From: Gordonia otitidis NBRC 100426
Lineage (GTDB): Bacteria; Actinomycetota; Actinomycetes; Mycobacteriales; Mycobacteriaceae
Direction: 5' to 3'
DNA: 64,000 bases
Assembly (NCBI RefSeq): GCF_000248075.1
Contig: NZ_BAFB01000091.1
Coordinates: 1-64,000, forward strand
A model generated the notes under the pieces. The model ran no database searches, was not told the DNA's origin, and saw nothing but the letters and a program-made list of their open reading frames with translations. Below, piece after piece: positions 17,966-27,686 of this stretch (position 1 is its first letter; each line of letters begins with the position of its first letter). Made by a program: the position numbers and the translations under genes.

Positions 17966-18841
17966 ATGAGCGTCGACGATCCCGCACCCGAGCGCTACGG
18001 ACATGACGGTCCTGGCCACGACGGTCCTGGGCCTGACAGTGCTGGGCATTACGGTTCTGGGCGCGGGGAATCAGGGCACACTGATCCCGGGCACGACGAG
18101 ACCGTCCCGGACGCGTCCGGGCAGAGCGAGCACGTGCACGCACACCGCGACGAGCCCCACTCCGGCTCGCTGGCGAATCGCCTGAACTGGTTGCGTGCAG
18201 GGGTTCTCGGCGCCAACGACGGCATCGTGTCGACCGCGGGCATCGTCGTCGGCGTGGCTGCCGCGACCACCGATCGTGCACCCATCTTCACTGCGGGCAT
18301 TGCCGGACTGGCGGCAGGAGCGGTCTCCATGGCGCTCGGCGAGTACGTGTCGGTCAGCACCCAACGCGACACCGAGCGCTCACTACTCGCCAAGGAGGAG
18401 CGAGAACTCGCCGAAGCGCCCGAGGCCGAGTTCGAGGAACTGGTGGGCCTGTACGAACAGAAGGGTCTCAGCCATTCGACCGCATGCCTGGTTGCCCGCG
18501 AGTTGACCGAGCACAACGCGTTCGATGCACACGTCGACGTCGAACTCGGTATCGATCCGCACGAGCTCACCAATCCGTGGCAGGCTGCGGCGTCGTCTGC
18601 GGTGTCGTTCACGACGGGCGCCGCACTACCGCTCATCGCAATTCTCACCCCGTCCGCGCCGATCCGAATTCCCGTCACCTTCGTGGTCGTCCTCCTTGCA
18701 TTGGCGATGACCGGAGCAATTGGTGCAATTCTCGGCGGATCCACACCGTGGCGACCGATGATCCGTGTCGTGATCGGTGGAGCGATCGCCATGGCGGTCA
18801 CGTTCGGCATCGGACACCTTGTCGGCCATACCGTTACGTGA
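17966..18841 (+). CDS. VIT1/CCC1-family Fe2+/Mn2+ transporter with His-rich N-terminus
   Basis: A 291-residue transporter of the vacuolar iron transporter family, likely moving Fe2+ or Mn2+ across the cytoplasmic membrane. The family signature NWLRAGVLGANDGIVSTAGI starts near residue 75. It is followed by AGIAGLAAGAVSMALGEYVSVSTQRD, a cytoplasmic Glu-rich helix (EERELAEAPEAEFEELVGLYEQKG) that binds metal in known homologues, and three C-terminal membrane helices. The first ~70 residues are unusual: a His/Asp/Gly/Pro-rich stretch (GHDGPGHDGPG, then HVHAHRDEPH) that could bind metal. It is partly encoded by four 15-bp repeats at 18005-18064. Start ATG 17966. It stands alone downstream of embB. 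Confidence 0.88.
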   Translation: MSVDDPAPERYGHDGPGHDGPGPDSAGHYGSGRGESGHTDPGHDETVPDASGQSEHVHAHRDEPHSGSLANRLNWLRAGVLGANDGIVSTAGIVVGVAAATTDRAPIFTAGIAGLAAGAVSMALGEYVSVSTQRDTERSLLAKEERELAEAPEAEFEELVGLYEQKGLSHSTACLVARELTEHNAFDAHVDVELGIDPHELTNPWQAAASSAVSFTTGAALPLIAILTPSAPIRIPVTFVVVLLALAMTGAIGAILGGSTPWRPMIRVVIGGAIAMAVTFGIGHLVGHTVT

Positions 18842-19159
18842 CAGTTGTCGACGAGTACCCCCGCGCTGCTTGTGAATGCCTCGTACAACTGCAGTAACCT
18901 GCATATTTACCCAAAAGTCTCGGCGTCTCGCTGATTGACGACATGCGGGCGCTCCGGTCCCGAAAGGGTCACATTTGCATTAACAAAGCTTTCCTTCGCC
19001 GCACGTAACATGCCCGTGGGCCTACCGTTGAGTGCGTAAAAAGAAAACCGCAAGAATCCGCAACAGAAAAGGCTTGTACGTCCAGCGAACCGATTTCTGT
19101 CGAACCGCTTCCGCCGTGGACTCCTCGGATCCGAGTCCACCCATCCGATTGGAGCGTCG
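18842..19159. other. Intergenic region, AT-richer than its surroundings
   Basis: 318 bp with no supported gene. The middle (about 18970-19080) is relatively AT-rich with several A runs, as expected for the promoter of the small membrane protein gene, but I could not assign specific -35 and -10 boxes. No riboswitch or RNA gene is recognised. Confidence 0.4.
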
Positions 19160-19501
19160 ATGAGCATCCTGGACAACGCCCCGCGATCAGCGAGCCCGAA
19201 TCCGACCGGCGACCACGGACCTGAGATCGAGACCTCGCAGCTCGAGACGCCGGAGCGAACCGACACCGGCGATTTCCCGGTGCTCGACGCGCCCGTCGGC
19301 GAGACCGTGCCCAGTGTGGACAACCACGAAGAACACAGCACCCTGCTCATCGCGGGCCTACTACCGCTCGGCTGCCTGTGGGTGGGCATCACCGTCGACA
19401 GTCTCTTCGCTTCTCTCGCGCTCACCGCTACCAGCGTCGCAGTGTTTGCTACTCTCACGCTCGGAGTGCTCGTCGCATCGGCACTTCACGACGGTGAATA
19501 G
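19160..19501 (+). CDS. Small two-helix membrane protein of unknown function
   Basis: 113 residues beginning at ATG 19160 with a GGAG ribosome-binding site nine bases upstream. The first ~60 residues are acidic, Pro/Thr-rich and probably cytoplasmic. Two hydrophobic segments follow: LLIAGLLPLGCLWVGITV and SLALTATSVAVFATLTLGVL, separated by DSLFA. No family is recognised. Codon use is typical of the window, so it looks like a real gene. It is followed 63 bp later by the EAL/DICT-like gene and may share its promoter. Confidence 0.65.
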   Translation: MSILDNAPRSASPNPTGDHGPEIETSQLETPERTDTGDFPVLDAPVGETVPSVDNHEEHSTLLIAGLLPLGCLWVGITVDSLFASLALTATSVAVFATLTLGVLVASALHDGE

Positions 19502-19564
19502 CGCGGGTGCTGCCGCGCCGTGAGTGTCGGGGCGTGGTGAACGCTTCGACAGAGAGCGTGAGGG

Positions 19565-20504
19565 ATGAGCCAGGGTCTGACGAGTACCACCGGCGGGGAT
19601 GCGGCATCGGTCTTCGAGGGTATGGAGTTGAGGACTCAGTTCAGTCCACTCTTTCAGCTGTCCGACGGCGCTGTCGTGGGTGCCAGTCTCGAACTCTGTG
19701 GCCCGCAGGGGACCAACTTCGACACACCACGCGCACTTCGGCGCACCGCGACGCTCATGGAACAGCGCGCGGTTCTCGATTCACGAAAGTTCGAGTTCGC
19801 CGACACCGCCGCGGCACGACACGTCGCTGACGCCATACCGCTGTTCGTTGCCGTCGACATCGACGTCTACGACTCGGCTCGCACCGTCCCGTACGGCGAG
19901 ATCCTGACGTTGATGATCGAACCGCGAAGCATCCTGCGACGCCCGCAGTCACGGATCGCCCAGGTGGCCCAGGCGCGTCGGAACGGGACGCCGATCGCGC
20001 TCGAGGGAGTAACCGCCGATCGCCGAACCGCGACGCTCCTCACCCTCATCGAACCCGACATCGTCCTGCTGCACCCGGACACCCTGAAGTCCGTTCCGTC
20101 GTCGGAGATCGCGCACCTCGCACAGCAAGGACCTCGAACGCACGGCGACCGAATCAGGCGTCGCAGTAGTGCTGGGCACCTTCCAGGATCAGCACAACTT
20201 CTCGACACCGACCTCACAACGCTGGCGCGCGCTTTCGGAGAAAGTGGGGCTCGTCGGCGTATACGGCGCGGGGATCCGTCCGATGAGTGACGGCAACATC
20301 CACTACGCACCGCTGAGCGCAGACGACGCGCTCGTCGACGAATGGAATGTCGCCGTACTCGGAATGCACTTCGCCGCACTGATTTCCGCACGCCAGATCC
20401 GTGATGCCCGGACCAACGGCCACACCGAGTACATGTTCGTGCAGAGCTACGACCGCACTATCGTGACCCAGGCCGTCCGCTCGATCCTGTCCCGCTTCGC
20501 CTGA
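19565..20504 (+). pseudogene. EAL-like plus DICT-like sensory protein, interrupted by a frameshift
   Basis: The first ~188 codons (MSQGLTSTTGG to EIAHLAQQ) look like a degenerate EAL phosphodiesterase-type domain: ELRTQFSPLFQLSDGAVVGA near the start and GTPIALEGVTADR further in, without the full EAL catalytic set. At about 20126-20130 the sensible protein continues in the next frame as DLERTATESGVAVVLGTFQ and then a DICT-like domain (WNVAVLGMHFAALISARQI) to a TGA at 20502. Without a shift the first frame runs on as Arg-rich sequence to 20290. One extra base near 20129 explains this. It may be a genuine pseudogene or a sequencing error. With no intact EAL motif, c-di-GMP hydrolysis is doubtful. 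Confidence 0.6.
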
Positions 20505-20515
20505 GCACACCGCAT

Positions 20516-20533
20516 CCGCGGTCCGCTCCGCGG
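20516..20533. terminator. Short hairpin between convergent genes
   Basis: CCGCGG-N6-CCGCGG lies between the stop codons of the EAL/DICT-like gene and accD4. The 6-bp stem is short and lacks a T run, so terminator function is only possible. Confidence 0.3.
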
Positions 20534-20552
20534 GAGCCGAGAGACACCTCCG

Positions 20553-22103
20553 TCAGATCGGCATCAGGAGGTGCTTGCGCGGTGTGCGCATAGTCTCCTT
20601 GTCGCGCAACTGCGCCAACGCCTTTCGGAGCTGCAGGCGCGTCTCGGCGGGCTCGATGACCGCGTCGATGTAGCCACGTTCTGCAGCCAGATACGGCGTG
20701 GCCATCATCGTGTTGTAGAAGTCGATGAAGTCGCGCCGCACCTTGTCCGCGTCATGGGCCGACATACCCTCGGTCTGCTTGCGGGTCAGCACCGCAGCGG
20801 CCGACTCGGCGCCCATCACAGCGATTTTCGCTGTGGGCCAGGCGAAGTTGAGGTCGGCACCGAGCTGCTTGGAACCCATCACCGCGTACGCGCCGCCGTA
20901 CGCCTTGCGGAGCACCACGGTCACCTTCGGGACGTCGGCCTCGACGTAGGCGAACAAGAACTTGCCCGACCGGCGGATCGTGCCCTTCTGCTCCTCCACC
21001 AGCCCGGGCAGGATCCCGGGGGTGTCGACCAGGAACACGAGCGGAATACGGAACGCGTTGCAGATACGCACGAAACGCGTTGCCTTCTCGGAGGAATCGG
21101 TGTCGAGGGTCCCGGCCATCACGCTCGGCTGATTGGCGACGACGCCGACACTGTGTCCGTCCACGCGCGCGTAACCGGTGAGGATGTTGGGTGCGAACAA
21201 TTCACCGACCTCGTGAAAAGCGCCGTCGTCGAACAGCTTCACGATGATGTCGCGCATGTCGTACCCGGCGTTGTCGCTGTCGGGCATGAAATCGTTGAGC
21301 GCGAGGTCGGAGTCGGTGATCTCCGGCTCGAGACCGGGGTTGATCACCGGCGGCTGTTCGAAGCAGGTCGACGGCATGTACTGCAGATACTCACGCACCC
21401 ATTCGAACGCCTGCTTCTCGTCCGGCGCGACATGGTGGATGTTGCCCCAGCGCGCCTGATTGTGCGCGCTGCCGAGATCTTCTGCCGAGATCTCCTCGCC
21501 CGTCGTCTGTTTGATGACATCCGGTCCGGTCACGAACATGTACGACTTGTCCTCGACGGCGACAAGGATGTCGGTGTTCGCAGGCGTGTAGACCGCGCCG
21601 CCCGCACACTTGCCGAGGATCACCGACACCTGCGGCGACAAACCGGAGAGGAGATCGTTCCGTCGCCCCATCTCCGCATACCAGGCGAGCGATGTGACGG
21701 CATCCTGGATACGCGCACCCGCCGAGTCGTTGATACCCACCATCGGACAGCCGATCTTGCCCGCCCACTCCATGAGCGCAGACACCTTGCGGCCGAACAT
21801 CTCTCCCACCGTGCCGCCGAACACGGTCTGGTCGTGGCTGAACGCTGCCACCGGACGCCCGTGCACCAAGCCGTGACCCGTCACCACGCCATCGCCGTAT
21901 CCGGTGTGGGCAGCACCGGGCATTTTGGCGAGCGCACCGATCTCCACGAACGTTCCGGGGTCGAACAGCATGTCGAGACGCTCACGCGGAGAGCAGATCC
22001 CCTTGCGCTCGCGCTTCTCGATCGCCTTCTCGCCACCGGGTTCGCGGGCCTGCTCCAGCCGGACGCGGAGATCGGCGAGTTTGGCTGCGGTGGTGTCGGT
22101 CAC
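20553..22103 (-). CDS. accD4: AccD4, long-chain acyl-CoA carboxylase carboxyltransferase subunit
   Basis: A 516-residue biotin-dependent carboxyltransferase beta subunit. In mycolate producers AccD4 works with AccA3, AccD5 and AccE5 to carboxylate the C24-C26 alpha-branch acyl-CoA, giving the alkylmalonyl extender that Pks13 condenses. Typical segments are the [18 protein letters not shown] start, [14 protein letters not shown] and [11 protein letters not shown] in the N-terminal crotonase-like half, and [23 protein letters not shown] in the C-terminal half. Length is normal. It lies 54 bp downstream of pks13 on the same strand, and the order fadD32-pks13-accD4 is the conserved mycolate condensation operon. 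Confidence 0.95.
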   Translation of the reverse strand: MTDTTAAKLADLRVRLEQAREPGGEKAIEKRERKGICSPRERLDMLFDPGTFVEIGALAKMPGAAHTGYGDGVVTGHGLVHGRPVAAFSHDQTVFGGTVGEMFGRKVSALMEWAGKIGCPMVGINDSAGARIQDAVTSLAWYAEMGRRNDLLSGLSPQVSVILGKCAGGAVYTPANTDILVAVEDKSYMFVTGPDVIKQTTGEEISAEDLGSAHNQARWGNIHHVAPDEKQAFEWVREYLQYMPSTCFEQPPVINPGLEPEITDSDLALNDFMPDSDNAGYDMRDIIVKLFDDGAFHEVGELFAPNILTGYARVDGHSVGVVANQPSVMAGTLDTDSSEKATRFVRICNAFRIPLVFLVDTPGILPGLVEEQKGTIRRSGKFLFAYVEADVPKVTVVLRKAYGGAYAVMGSKQLGADLNFAWPTAKIAVMGAESAAAVLTRKQTEGMSAHDADKVRRDFIDFYNTMMATPYLAAERGYIDAVIEPAETRLQLRKALAQLRDKETMRTPRKHLLMPI

Positions 22104-22157
22104 GTGGTTCTTCTTCCTCGATATCGGTGCGGCACGCGTTGGGCTCCTGGCCCGCGG

Positions 22158-25100
22158 CTAGTTGGTCGCTTTCGCCTCGATGGTCGCCAGTCGTGCGCTC
22201 AGATCGGCGCCGATCTTCGCGATGTAGGGCTCGTCGACGATCGAGAGATGATCGCCGCCGATGTGGATGATCTCGAGGTCGTCCACGACCTCACCCCACC
22301 TGCCGTCCTCGTCGATCTCGGCCCACTGCGGTTCGAGTTCGATCGCGCCGTCGTGCATCTTGTCGGCGCGATACAGCACCACCTTGCCGTCGTAGGGCAA
22401 CGGTTTGATGTTGGTGAGTGCCCGGTTGTCGACAAACGACGTGCGCTGGTGTTCGATGATTCCGCCCGGGATCTTGGTACCCGACATCGAGACCATCTCC
22501 ATGATGATCGCGAACTGACCCTCGTCGTCGGCATCCACAAGGCGATCCATCGGGATCGGGACGTCGGGATCGAGGTCGTAGTTGCGGATCGCGAAGTCCT
22601 TCCACCGCTCGAGCCGGGCCCGCTTGTTCTCCGGGGTGTCGGGCACGTCGTGCCGCGGCCGGACGACGTCGATCAGTCCGACGAAGGCGATGTCCTCACC
22701 CTCGTCGCGCAGCGCCTTGGCGCACCCGTACGCGAGTGCTCCACCGAGTGACCACCCGATCAGAACGTAGGGGCCGTGCGGTTGGATCTCGCGCAACCGC
22801 GGCAGATACTGCGCGACGCGCTCCTCTATCGTGCCCTCGACACGATCGAATCCGATCACCGGCTGGTCGGCGGGCAGCCGCTTGAGCAATGCCTCGTACG
22901 CAGACGTGTTGCCACCAGCGGGATGGAACAGCAACGCGGGCACCGGATCCCCGGCGCTCGGGTCGTACGTCTTCTTTCCCTCCGGCACCAGACGCAGGTA
23001 TCGGACGAAGCCGTCGGTGTCGGCTGAGGCGTCGAGGAAGTTGCGGACGTAGTCCGACATCTCCTCGATCGTCTCGGAATCGAGGATGTCCTCGGGGTCG
23101 ATGTCGCCGCCGGTGCGCTCGTTGAGCTTGTCTGTGAGTCGCTGCGCGACATCCTCTTCGAGTACGGGCAGCTTGTTGAAGATGCCGCCCGCCGACTTGC
23201 CGGTGATGACCGCATAGACACCGAACGTCAGGCGCTCGGCGGCATCTCGCGGTGGAACGTCGGAGCCCGCGGCCTCTGCCACCGACTGCTGACTCATGAG
23301 GTCAGCGGCCGGCGGTGTGTTCTGGTTCGCCGCGGGCGGTGTGCTCTCCGGCTGGTCGTTGTTCTGTTGGTCGGCGTCGTTGTTCTTCCGCTGATCTGCG
23401 TCGCCGACCGTGGCAGCGACCGGCGCCGCCTCCGACGCCGCTGCGCCACCGGCGTGCGCTTCGGCGTCCTTGGCGAGCTGCTCGTCGATGTAGGAGTTCA
23501 GCGCAGCGGTGTCGAGTTCACCCTCGCCCGCTGCCTTACCGGCGAGGTCGTCGAGCTGGTCGCGGTGCGTGACGGCGAAGGCGACGAACTTCTCGACGTC
23601 GGCGAGATTCGCCTGGCGCATCGCCTGCAGCTGCAGCTGCGGGATGTCGAACTCGTACTCGACGCGGTTCTTGATGCGCACCGCCATGAGCGAGTCGAGT
23701 CCGAGTTCGATGAGCGGGATCTCGCGTGGGAGATCCTCGGGGTCGTACCCCATCGACTCACCGACGATGATCGCGAGCCGATCACCCACGGATTCGCCGG
23801 ATTCCGGATCCCATTTGTTGCCGATGTCGTCGACGACCTCGTCCTCGACCGTCAGCGAGGTATCGGTGTAGCCGACCTTGGCCTGGTCGATGGTGCCATC
23901 GGAGAGATCCTCGGTGCCGGCGGCGGCAATCGCGGCGCCATCGGCTGAGTGTGCTGTGCCCGTGACGACTGCCTCGAACAGGAGGTGGAAGTTCTTGTCG
24001 CGCTTGCCGTGGATGGTCACCGACGCACCACCGGGGTGCGGACTGAGCGTGGTGGTCACCGTGCCCGTCGTCGGGAACTCTCCGTGCGACGCCGCAGCAC
24101 CGACACGCGCGTCGTCGAAGACCTCTACCGCCGCGGCGCGGACCAGTTCACGCGGATCGGTCACCGCCGCAGCAGTGACCTCCCAGGCGTGTCGGCCGTC
24201 GGGCAGGGCGACATGCGAGCCGGGGATCCTGCCGGCCGAGCCGCCCCCGGAGATCTGCGCGGAGAGCCAGAACGGCTTGCGATCGAAGCGGGTGCGCGGG
24301 ATGTCCGCGTAATCGCCTACGCCGAACAGTGATCCGACGTCGACGGAATGCCCGTGGACGTACAGCTTCATGAGCGCGTTGATCACGCCGAAGCTCTCGT
24401 CCTCCTTGCGTCGCAGCGTCTCGATCAGCTCGGCGTCGTGCAGACCGGCCGAGAACGTCACCGCTGCAACGGAGATCAGTACCGCGGGGTTGGGGGAGAG
24501 CTCCAGGAAGGTGCGGTGACCGTTCTCCACCGACTTCGCGATCGCCTGGCTGAACCACACACTGTGGCGCAGCCCCTTGAGGAAGTAGTCGATGGTGTGC
24601 ACGGGCTCATGTCCCGCACGGTAGAAGGCCTCACGATCGACCGAGCTGTAGAAGCCGGTCTCGAGTCGCTTCGGCTCGATTCCGGTGAGCTCGTAGGACA
24701 ATTCGCCGAGCAGCGGGTCCATCTGCGACGTGTGACTTGCACCCTTGGTCTGCAGTTTGCGGCCCAGCTTGCCCTCGGCCTCCGCACGGGCGACGATCGC
24801 GTCGACCTGCGGTTCGGGACCACCGATGACCGTGTGCGTCGGCGCGGCGTACACGCAGATCTCGAGATCGGGGTAGTCGACGAGGACGTCGTTGATGTCG
24901 TCGGCGCTGTACTCGACGAGAGCCATCAACCGGATGTCGTCGCCGGTGAGCGTGGCCTCACCCTCGCCCATCAGCCGCGAGCGCTGACAGATGACCCGGG
25001 TGGCGTCCTCGAGTGAAAGTCCTCCGCTGATGTAGGCCGCCGACGCCTCGCCCATCGAATGCGGCACCAGCACACCGGGTTCCGCGCCGTGATGACGCAG

Positions 25101-27572
25101 CAGATCGGCCAGCGCCACCTGGATGGTGTAGATACCGACCTGCGCGGTCTCGATGCCGTAGGTCTGCTCATCGTCGACGAAGATCTCGGCTATCGAGTAG
25201 CCGAGCTCGTTCTGGACGTACTCGTCGACGCGGTCGACGTACTTCTTGAAGATCGGATTCTCGAGGTAGAGCTGCTTGGCCATCTTCCGATGCTGCGAAC
25301 CGAAGCCCGAGAGCAGCCACACCGCCGACGCCGCATCCGGCGAATCAGCCGAGTAGACAAGCGGAGTGGCCTTGCCCTCGGCGATGGCACGCACACCCTT
25401 GACCGCATCCTCGTGCGTTCGGGCCATCACCACCGACCGTGACCGGCCGTGGTTGCGGTGAGCCAACGCGCGCCCGATGTCGGCGAGCGGCGTCGAGCGT
25501 CCCTCATCGGATTCGAGCCACTCGAGCAGGTCGGCGGCGGCTTTACGACGTCGCGACGGCAGGAACCCCGAAAGCACCAGCGGCACAACCGAACCCTCGA
25601 CCGCGCACGGCGCGAAGCCGTCGGCGGGATCGGCGTCGACGACCTCGGCCGGAGCTTCGTCCTTCGCGGCCTGCGCGGCGAGGACTGCGCGTTCGGCGTC
25701 GGTGAGGAAGTCCTCGTCATCGTCGGTTTCGACAGGCTCAACCAGCGGGGACGGCTCAACCAGCGGGGACGGCTCAACCGCCTCGCTGGTCGAGCTACCT
25801 CCGCTGGTCGAGCTTGTCGAGACCACTCCCGACAGATCACTCGGCAGCACCTCACGCACGACGACGTGGGCATTGGTGCCGCCGAAGCCGAAGCCGGAGA
25901 CACCCGCGACCGCGTGACCGGAGTAGCGCGGCCAGTCGGACGGCTCCTGGACTACCTTCAGGTGCCCGGCGTCGAACTGGATGTAGGGGTTGGGGCCGGA
26001 GTAGTTCAGCGATGCGGGCAGCTTGTCGTGCTGCATCGCGAGCACCACCTTGGCGAGTGCACCGGCGCCCGCAGCGGATTCCATGTGCCCGAAGTTCGTC
26101 TTCGCCGAGCCGAGCAGAGCGGGCGCGTCGGCCTGGCGACCGCGGCCGACCACGCGGCCGAGTGCATCGGCTTCGATCGGATCGCCGAGTACGGTGCCGG
26201 TGCCGTGCGCCTCGATGTAGTCGACGCTGCGCGGGTCGAGGGCTGCGTCGGTGTAGGCCGAGCGCAACACCTCCACCTGTGCCTCGGGATTGGGCGCGGG
26301 CAGGCCGTTGGAGCGACCGTCGGAGTTGACCGCCGAGCCTGCGACCACGGCGAGCACGGTGTCGCCATCGCGTCGGGCGTCGGCCATGCGCTTGAGCACG
26401 AACAGCCCGCCGCCCTCGGCGCGGATCATGCCATCGGCGTCGGCAGAGAACGCCTTGATGTGACCGTCCTTGGCCTGCGCGCCGATGCTGTCGAAGCCGA
26501 GCGTCGCGGCGGGAGTGATGATCATGTTGACGCCACCGGCGAGCGCGACGTCGGATTCGCCCGACCGCAGGCTACGTACGGCCTGGTGAACCGCGACCAG
26601 CGACGACGAGCACGCGGTGTCCATGGCCACCGACGGGCCGTGGAAGTCGAAGAAGTACGAGACGCGGTTGGCGACGATCGACGTCGACGTTCCGGTCAGC
26701 GCGTAGGCGGCGGTGTCGTGTGCGCCGTCGTCGAGGCCCATGGCCGCGAGCAGCTGGTAGTCGTTGGTCGACGTGCCGATGAAGACACCGACCGGTGCGC
26801 CCTTGAGGTCGCTGGCCGGGATGTGCGCGTCTTCGAGTGCCTCCCACGCCAGTTCGAGCGCGAGGCGCTGCTGCGGGTCGACCATCTCGACCTCGCGGGG
26901 GCTCATCTGGAAGAAGTCGGCGTCGAAGCTCTTGACGTCGTCGAGGTAACCGCCCTTGACGTTGGATTCGTCGATGACCTTGGCCAGGCGCGGGTCGGAC
27001 TTGAACTCGGCCCAGCGGTCCGCGGGCAGATCGGAGATGCCGTCGCGCCCGGAGATCAGTGCCTCCCAGGTGGAGTCGGGGGTGTGCCCTGCCTTGGGGA
27101 AGCGTGTCGAGAGGCCGACGATCGCGATGTCGTCTGCCGCGTCGCGTTCACGAATCCAGAAGGTCTCGGCATCGAGGTCGAGCCCTTCGTCGGGGTCGCC
27201 CTCGATGATGCGCTTGGCCAACATCGCGATGGTGGGGTGGTTGTAGGCGACCGTTGCGGTCAGCACCACGCCGGTCTTGTCCTCGATGTCGGCGGCGAGC
27301 GCCACGGCATCGCGCGAGGACAGACCGAACTCCTCCATCGGACGGTCGTCGGAGATCTGTTCGACAGAGATTCCGGTCGACGTCGCGACCCACTCACGCA
27401 GCCAGTCACGCAGCTCCGCGACGGTCAACCCGCCTGCGGTTTCGCCGTCGGTGGACTCGCCGCCGGTGGGCTCACCGTCGGCAATCAGGGGTGAATCCGG
27501 CTCGGCTGGCTCCGTTCCGTGCGGATGAGCCCCGGTGCCGTGTGCATTCGCTGCGTTATTCAGTTCAGACAT
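22158..27572 (-). CDS. pks13: Pks13, polyketide synthase that condenses mycolic acid chains
   Basis: 1804 residues with all Pks13 domains. An N-terminal acyl carrier domain (about 50-125) has its pantetheine Ser in FGLSSRD (Ser86). The ketosynthase (145-575) has Cys321 in DTACSSS, His456 and His496. The acyltransferase (665-1050) has Ser839 in PHSMGEA. A second carrier domain has Ser1294 in LGLDSLM, and the thioesterase has Ser1608 in GWSLGGA. It receives the meromycolyl chain from FadD32 and the carboxylated chain from AccD4, condenses them and transfers the product. About 70 residues longer than M. tuberculosis Pks13, partly from a repeat-derived linker (residues 585-617). A helical segment at 1440-1515, without a pantetheine Ser, lies between carrier and thioesterase. 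Order fadD32-pks13-accD4 is conserved. Confidence 0.96.
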   Translation of the reverse strand: MSELNNAANAHGTGAHPHGTEPAEPDSPLIADGEPTGGESTDGETAGGLTVAELRDWLREWVATSTGISVEQISDDRPMEEFGLSSRDAVALAADIEDKTGVVLTATVAYNHPTIAMLAKRIIEGDPDEGLDLDAETFWIRERDAADDIAIVGLSTRFPKAGHTPDSTWEALISGRDGISDLPADRWAEFKSDPRLAKVIDESNVKGGYLDDVKSFDADFFQMSPREVEMVDPQQRLALELAWEALEDAHIPASDLKGAPVGVFIGTSTNDYQLLAAMGLDDGAHDTAAYALTGTSTSIVANRVSYFFDFHGPSVAMDTACSSSLVAVHQAVRSLRSGESDVALAGGVNMIITPAATLGFDSIGAQAKDGHIKAFSADADGMIRAEGGGLFVLKRMADARRDGDTVLAVVAGSAVNSDGRSNGLPAPNPEAQVEVLRSAYTDAALDPRSVDYIEAHGTGTVLGDPIEADALGRVVGRGRQADAPALLGSAKTNFGHMESAAGAGALAKVVLAMQHDKLPASLNYSGPNPYIQFDAGHLKVVQEPSDWPRYSGHAVAGVSGFGFGGTNAHVVVREVLPSDLSGVVSTSSTSGGSSTSEAVEPSPLVEPSPLVEPVETDDDEDFLTDAERAVLAAQAAKDEAPAEVVDADPADGFAPCAVEGSVVPLVLSGFLPSRRRKAAADLLEWLESDEGRSTPLADIGRALAHRNHGRSRSVVMARTHEDAVKGVRAIAEGKATPLVYSADSPDAASAVWLLSGFGSQHRKMAKQLYLENPIFKKYVDRVDEYVQNELGYSIAEIFVDDEQTYGIETAQVGIYTIQVALADLLRHHGAEPGVLVPHSMGEASAAYISGGLSLEDATRVICQRSRLMGEGEATLTGDDIRLMALVEYSADDINDVLVDYPDLEICVYAAPTHTVIGGPEPQVDAIVARAEAEGKLGRKLQTKGASHTSQMDPLLGELSYELTGIEPKRLETGFYSSVDREAFYRAGHEPVHTIDYFLKGLRHSVWFSQAIAKSVENGHRTFLELSPNPAVLISVAAVTFSAGLHDAELIETLRRKEDESFGVINALMKLYVHGHSVDVGSLFGVGDYADIPRTRFDRKPFWLSAQISGGGSAGRIPGSHVALPDGRHAWEVTAAAVTDPRELVRAAAVEVFDDARVGAAASHGEFPTTGTVTTTLSPHPGGASVTIHGKRDKNFHLLFEAVVTGTAHSADGAAIAAAGTEDLSDGTIDQAKVGYTDTSLTVEDEVVDDIGNKWDPESGESVGDRLAIIVGESMGYDPEDLPREIPLIELGLDSLMAVRIKNRVEYEFDIPQLQLQAMRQANLADVEKFVAFAVTHRDQLDDLAGKAAGEGELDTAALNSYIDEQLAKDAEAHAGGAAASEAAPVAATVGDADQRKNNDADQQNNDQPESTPPAANQNTPPAADLMSQQSVAEAAGSDVPPRDAAERLTFGVYAVITGKSAGGIFNKLPVLEEDVAQRLTDKLNERTGGDIDPEDILDSETIEEMSDYVRNFLDASADTDGFVRYLRLVPEGKKTYDPSAGDPVPALLFHPAGGNTSAYEALLKRLPADQPVIGFDRVEGTIEERVAQYLPRLREIQPHGPYVLIGWSLGGALAYGCAKALRDEGEDIAFVGLIDVVRPRHDVPDTPENKRARLERWKDFAIRNYDLDPDVPIPMDRLVDADDEGQFAIIMEMVSMSGTKIPGGIIEHQRTSFVDNRALTNIKPLPYDGKVVLYRADKMHDGAIELEPQWAEIDEDGRWGEVVDDLEIIHIGGDHLSIVDEPYIAKIGADLSARLATIEAKATN
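25725..25824. repeat. Inverted-repeat element embedded in the pks13 KS-AT linker
   Basis: Two 24-bp arms, 25725-25748 (starting GGTTTCGACAGGCTCAACC) and 25801-25824 (CCGCTGGTCGAGCTTGTCG...), are inverted copies with three mismatches. They flank 52 bp that repeat parts of the same motif (GCTCAACCAGCGGGGACG twice, GCTGGTCGAGC twice). It is in frame and encodes the low-complexity linker with the repeated EPSPLV. I recall similar palindromic repeats scattered in actinobacterial genomes, but cannot check copy number here. Confidence 0.7.
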
Positions 27573-27686
27573 CGCTTCCAGACTAACGAGTGCGGTCCGT
27601 CATTCCGACGACCCTGCGGGGGTGGCCCGACGCGGCGTCGGCGATGGCCGATGCCTGCGTCGACTCCTGATGAATCGGGTTGCCTC

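Noticed and set aside
20571-22751. 726-codon plus-strand open frame
   Set aside because: Antisense to accD4 and the end of pks13, both secure genes.
25449-27494. Long plus-strand open frame opposite pks13
   Set aside because: Antisense to well-conserved KS coding sequence; typical GC-rich shadow with no recognisable protein features.
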